Shown here piece by piece: positions 59,901-64,000 of a stretch of DNA of 64,000 nt. The stretch comes from Notolepis coatsorum. Lineage: Eukaryota > Chordata > Actinopteri > Aulopiformes > Paralepididae. Both the position numbers and the translations under genes were made by a program. The DNA is taken from NCBI GenBank assembly GCA_963971535.1, contig CAXASK010002127.1, positions 1 through 64,000 on the forward strand. The letters are read 5' to 3'. The first letter of the stretch is position 1, and every line of letters starts with the position of its first letter. The notes under the pieces were generated by a model. The model made no database searches. It worked only from the letters and a program-made list of their open reading frames with translations, and had not been told where the DNA came from.

Positions 59901-62900
59901 CGGTGCTCCCGTGGGACCCTAACCCTAACCCTAACCCTAACCCTAACCCTAACCCTAACCCTAACCCTAACCCTAACCCGATACGGTGCCCCGGGAACCC
60001 CTTTTGGCCAGGTTAAGAGTGTCTCAGGCATTTTCGAGACAGGAAGCCGATTAGGAAAAGCTTACCCACCCCCAGATGGACCCAGGGTAGAAGGCCTGCG
60101 TGGATCCGGGCAACGGTGCTCCCGTGGGACCCGATGCGGAGCCCCGGGACGTCCGGGGACCCAGAGCCTGGTTCTCAGCATTTTCGATGCATGAAGTGAT
60201 TGAGGGAAAGCGCCCCCACAACGGGATGTACCCGGGGGTAGAAGGCCCGACTGGATCCGAGCAACGGTGCCCCCTTGGGGGCCAGTTGCGGGTAAGTTGT
60301 GGGTCTTCAGCAGAGCCTGGTTCTCAGCATTTTCGATGCAGGAAGTGATTGAGGGAAAGCGCCCCCAGAACGAGATGGACCCAGGGTAGAAGGCCTGAGT
60401 GGATCCGTGCAACGGTGCTCCCGTGGGACCCGATACGGTGCCCCGGGGACCCGATACGGTGCTCCCGTGGGAACCGATTAAGAGGCTAAGATTTTCTCAG
60501 GCATTTTCGAGACAGGAAGCCGATTAGGAAAAGCTTACCCACCCCCAGATGGACCCAGGGTAGAAGGCCTGTGTGGATCCGGGCAACGGTGCTCCCGTGG
60601 GACCCGATACGGTGCCCCGGGGACCCCTTTTGGCCAGGTTAAGAGTGTCTCAGGCATTTTCGAGACAGGAAGCCGATTAGGAAAAGCTTACCCACCCCCA
60701 GATGGACCCAGGGTAGAAGGCCTGCGTGGATCCGGGCAACGGTGCTCCCGTGGGACCCTAACCCTAACCCTAACCCTAACCCTAACCCTAACCCTAACCC
60801 TAACCCGATACGGTGCCCCGGGAACCCCTTTTGGCCAGGTTAAGAGTGTCTCAGGCATTTTCGAGACAGGAAGCCGATTAGGAAAAGCTTACCCACCCCC
60901 AGATGGACCCAGGGTAGAAGGCCTGCGTGGATCCGGGCAACGGTGCTCCCGTGGGACCCGATGCGGAGCCCCGGGACGTCCGGGGACCCAGAGCCTGGTT
61001 CTCAGCATTTTCGATGCATGAAGTGATTGAGGGAAAGCGCCCCCACAACGGGATGTACCCGGGGGTAGAAGGCCCGACTGGATCCGAGCAACGGTGCCCC
61101 CTTGGGGGCCAGTTGCGGGTAAGTTGTGGGCCTTCAGCAGAGCCTGGTTCTCAGCATTTTCGATGCAGGAAGTGATTGAGGGAAAGCGCCCCCAGAACGA
61201 GATGGACCCAGGGTAGAAGGCCCGAGTGGATCCGTGCAACGGTGCTCCCGTGGGACCCGATACGGTGCCCCGGGGACCCGATACGGTGCTCCCGTGGGAA
61301 CCGATTAAGAGGCTAAGATTTTCTCAGGCATTTTCGAGACAGGAAGCCGATTAGGAAAAGCTTACCCACCCCCAGATGGACCCAGGGTAGAAGGCCTGCG
61401 TGGATCCGGGCAACGGTGCTCCCGTGGGACCCTAACCCTAACCCTAACCCTAACCCTAACCCTAACCCTAACCCTAACCCGATACGGTGCCCCAGGAACC
61501 CCTTTTGGCCAGGTTAAGAGTGTCTCAGGCATTTTCGAGACAGGAAGCCGATTAGGAAAAGCTTACCCACCCCCAGATGGACCCAGGGTAGAAGGCCTGC
61601 GTGGATCCGGGCAACGGTGCTCCCGTGGGACCCGATGCGGAGCCCCGGGACGTCCGGGGACCCAGAGCCTGGTTCTCAGCATTTTCGATGCATGAAGTGA
61701 TTGAGGGAAAGCGCCCCCACAACGGGATGTACCCGGGGGTAGAAGGCCCGACTGGATCCGAGCAACGGTGCCCCCTTGGGGGCCAGTTGCGGGTAAGTTG
61801 TGGGTCTTCAGCAGAGCCTGGTTCTCAGCATTTTCGATGCAGGAAGTGATTGAGGGAAAGCGCCCCCAGAACGAGATGGACCCAGGGTAGAAGGCCCGAG
61901 TGGATCCGTGCAACGGTGCTCCCGTGGGACCCGATACGGTGCCCCGGGGACCCGATACGGTGCTCCCGTGGGAACCGATTAAGAGGCTAAGATTTTCTCA
62001 GGCATTTTCGAGACAGGACGCCGATTAGGAAAAGCTTACCCACCCCCAGATGGACCCAGGGTAGAAGGCCTGCGTGGATCCGGGCAACGGTGCTCCCGTG
62101 GGACCCTAACCCTAACCCTAACCCTAACCCTAACCCTAACCCTAACCCTAACCCTAACCCTAACCCGATACGGTGCCCTGGGAACCCCTTTTGGCCAGGT
62201 TAAGAGTGTCTCAGGCATTTTCGAGACAGGAAGCCGATTAGGAAAAGCTTACCCACCCCCAGATGGACCCAGGGTAGAAGGCCTGCGTGGATCCGGGCAA
62301 CGGTGCTCCCGTGGGACCCGATGCGGAGCCCCGGGACGTCCGGGGACCCAGAGCCTGGTTCTCAGCATTTTCGATGCATGAAGTGATTGAGGGAAAGCGC
62401 CCCCACAACGGGATGTACCCGGGGGTAGAAGGCCCGACTGGATCCGAGCAACGGTGCCCCCTTGGGGGCCAGTTGCGGGTAAGTTGTGGGTCTTCAGCAG
62501 AGCCTGGTTCTCAGCATTTTCGATGCAGGAAGTGATTGAGGGAAAGCGCCCCCAGAACGAGATGGACCCAGGGTAGAAGGCCCGAGTGGATCCGTGCAAC
62601 GGTGCTCCCGTGGGACCCGATACGGTGCCCCGGGGACCCGATACGGTGCTCCCGTGGGAACCGATTAAGAGGCTAAGATTTTCTCAGGCATTTTCGAGAC
62701 AGGAAGCCGATTAGGAAAAGCTTACCCACCCCCAGATGGACCCAGGGTAGAAGGCCTGCGTGGATCCGGGCAACGGTGCTCCCGTGGGACCCTAACCCTA
62801 ACCCTAACCCTAACCCTAACCCTAACCCTAACCCTAACCCTAACCCTAACCCGATACGGTGCCCCGGGAACCCCTTTTGGCCAGGTTAAGAGTGTCTCAG

Positions 62901-63776
62901 GCATTTTCGAGACAGGAAGCCGATTAGGAAAAGCTTACCCACCCCCAGATGGACCCAGGGTAGAAGGCCTGCGTGGATCCGGGCAACGGTGCTCCCGTGG
63001 GACCCGATGCGGAGCCCCGGGACGTCCGGGGACCCAGAGCCTGGTTCTCAGCATTTTCGATGCATGAAGTGATTGAGGGAAAGCGCCCCCACAACGGGAT
63101 GTACCCGGGGGTAGAAGGCCCGACTGGATCCGAGCAACGGTGCCCCCTTGGGGGCCAGTTGCGGGTAAGTTGTGGGTCTTCAGCAGAGCCTGGTTCTCAG
63201 CATTTTCGATGCAGGAAGTGATTGAGGGAAAGCGCCCCCAGAACGAGATGGACCCAGGGTAGAAGGCCCGAGTGGATCCGTGCAACGGTGCTCCCGTGGG
63301 ACCCGATACGGTGCCCCGGGGACCCGATACGGTGCTCCCGTGGGAACCGATTAAGAGGCTAAGATTTTCTCAGGCATTTTCGAGACAGGACGCCGATTAG
63401 GAAAAGCTTACCCACCCCCAGATGGACCCAGGGTAGAAGGCCTGCGTGGATCCGGGCAACGGTGCTCCCGTGGGACCCTAACCCTAACCCTAACCCTAAC
63501 CCTAACCCTAACCCTAACCCTAACCCGATACGGTGCCCTGGGAACCCCTTTTGGCCAGGTTAAGAGTGTCTCAGGCATTTTCGAGACAGGAAGCCGATTA
63601 GGAAAAGCTTACCCACCCCCAGATGGACCCAGGCTAGAAGGCCTGCGTGGATCCGGGCAACGGTGCTCCCGTGGGACCCTAACCCTAACCCTAACCCTAA
63701 CCCTAACCCTAACCCTAACCCTAACCCTAACCCGATACGGTGCCCCGGGAACCCCTTTTGGCCAGGTTAAGAGTGT
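56901..63776. repeat. Units U79-U87, right copy of the 8.46 kb-offset duplication
   Basis: Unit lengths in order are 686, 686, 875, 875, 827, 674, 686, 686 and 881 bp, the same as U68-U76 except for one hexamer in the eighth unit. Tracts start at 57481 (10 hexamers), 58167 (10), 58853 (7) and 59048 (9) in U81, 59728 (6) and 59917 (10) in U82, 60756 (8), 61430 (8), 62104 (10), 62790 (10), and 63476 (8) and 63677 (9) in U87. Markers match: ccccaggaacc in U79 and U84, gacgcagg in U81 (58332), ggctagaag in U81 and U87, cctgtgtgg in U83. Confidence 0.92.
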
Positions 63777-64000
63777 CTCAGGCATTTTCGAGACAGGAAG
63801 CCGATTAGGAAAAGCTTACCCACCCCCAGATGGACCCAGGGTAGAAGGCCTGCGTGGATCCGGGCAACGGTGCTCCCGTGGGACCCGATGCGGAGCCCCG
63901 GGACGTCCGGGGACCCAGAGCCTGGTTCTCAGCATTTTCGATGCATGAAGTGATTGAGGGAAAGCGCCCCCACAACGGGATGTACCCGGGGGTAGAAGGC
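63777..64000. repeat. U88, partial unit cut by the window edge
   Basis: Complete M1 (63777-63927) and the first ~73 bp of M2. The array clearly continues to the right. Confidence 0.93.

Larger units (their letters stand above)
1..64000. repeat. Telomere-hexamer-bearing higher-order satellite array (entire window)
   Basis: The window is head-to-tail tandem repeats from the first to the last base, all in the same orientation. The basic unit is a tetramer of related ~150 bp monomers. All four monomers share a start of the form CTCAG(G)CATTTTCGA and a BamHI-type GGATCC followed by G-GCAACGGTG; three of the four then read CTCCCGTGGGA. The repeating unit measures 626 + 6n bp because the fourth monomer contains n copies of CCCTAA. 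Anchor points (the GTGGATCCGGGCAACGG of M1) occur 88 times from 734 to 63854. Spacing is 662-704 bp for standard units, 827-839 for units with one extra monomer, 875-881 for units with two tracts and 932 for one unit without a tract. Units differ by only a few substitutions, so the array has been homogenised recently. No gene-like or unique sequence interrupts it. Subtelomeric location in a vertebrate is inferred from TTAGGG and not shown by flanking sequence. Confidence 0.97.

Noticed and set aside
48437..63776. The 8.46 kb-offset duplication as a pure assembly artefact
   Set aside because: It cannot be excluded without reads, but the copies differ by a hexamer at the eighth unit and are separated by two distinctive units (U77, U78), which a simple duplicated contig would not explain.
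1..64000. CRISPR array or bacterial repeat system
   Set aside because: Repeats are adjacent with no unique spacers, the unit is far too long, and there are no cas-like genes. The telomere hexamer points to a eukaryote.
1..64000. CENP-B box in the monomers (centromeric satellite)
   Set aside because: All monomers have TTCG followed four bases later by A (for example TTCGAGACAGGAAGCC), as in the box, but the required CGGG part is missing in all of them. Centromeric function is not supported, though not excluded.
1..64000. Terminal telomere proper
   Set aside because: Tracts are at most 13 hexamers and always return to satellite sequence. No long terminal tract is present in the window.
1..64000. 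Transposon or integrated virus origin of the unit
   Set aside because: No terminal inverted repeats, target-site duplications, long terminal repeats or polymerase/transposase coding capacity are seen in any unit. The telomeric tract is joined without a target duplication.

Overview
The whole 64 kb window is one uninterrupted satellite array. I find no gene, RNA gene, transposon or unique spacer anywhere in it. It is GC-rich and keeps many CpG sites. Every ~680 bp it carries a pure block of the telomere hexamer CCCTAA (TTAGGG on the minus strand). TTAGGG is the telomere repeat of vertebrates, and also of many other metazoans, many filamentous fungi and trypanosomatids. A large, CpG-containing satellite with embedded TTAGGG best fits a vertebrate subtelomeric or other heterochromatic block, but I do not recognise the satellite family and the species call is an inference. 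All tracts point the same way (C-rich on +). If they have normal telomeric polarity, the chromosome end lies to the left of the window.

The array is hierarchical. Level 1 is a ~150 bp monomer in four diverged forms: M1 (151 bp), M2 (149 bp), M3 (173 bp, with an internal ~22 bp duplication) and M4 (153 bp plus the telomeric tract). Level 2 is the tetramer M1-M2-M3-M4, whose length is exactly 626 + 6n bp, where n is the number of CCCTAA hexamers (6 to 13). I count 87 complete units (U1 to U87) starting at 657, plus partial ends. Of these, 65 are standard tetramers, 13 carry an extra M4 without a tract (779 + 6n bp), 8 carry two tract-bearing M4 copies, and 1 (U78) carries three M4 copies without any tract. 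Unit lengths imply about 880 hexamers in 96 tracts, roughly 5.3 kb of telomeric DNA. Level 3 is a four-unit cycle, recognisable by linked single-base markers: P (M2 has gggcct instead of gggtct), C (M4 has gacgcc instead of gaagcc), N (neither) and Q (M3 has cctgag instead of cccgag, usually followed by the extra M4). Two adjacent complete P-C-N-Q cycles, at 1337-4251 and 4252-7166, are each 2,915 bp. Level 4 consists of multi-kb duplications that share private variants, with offsets of about 8.46, 11.04 and 13.9 kb, concentrated in the right half.

Layout: 1-656 is a partial unit with a unique M4/M3 hybrid monomer; 657-7166 holds regular cycles; 7167-29484 is a less regular mixture; 28101-35218 and 42017-49122 are one duplicated pair; 37394-42016, 48437-53059 and 56901-61523 are three copies of another block, the last two lying inside a longer 8.46 kb duplication that runs to 63776; 63777-64000 is the cut-off last unit.

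The most interesting signal is the exact relation between tract-bearing and tract-free copies. The tract sits between GTGGGACCC and GATACGGTG, a junction that is intact and uninterrupted in M3 and in tract-free M4. This looks like hexamer addition at a GGG 3' end on the minus strand, followed by amplification of the whole unit. The short open frames in the array are repeats of the satellite, not genes.
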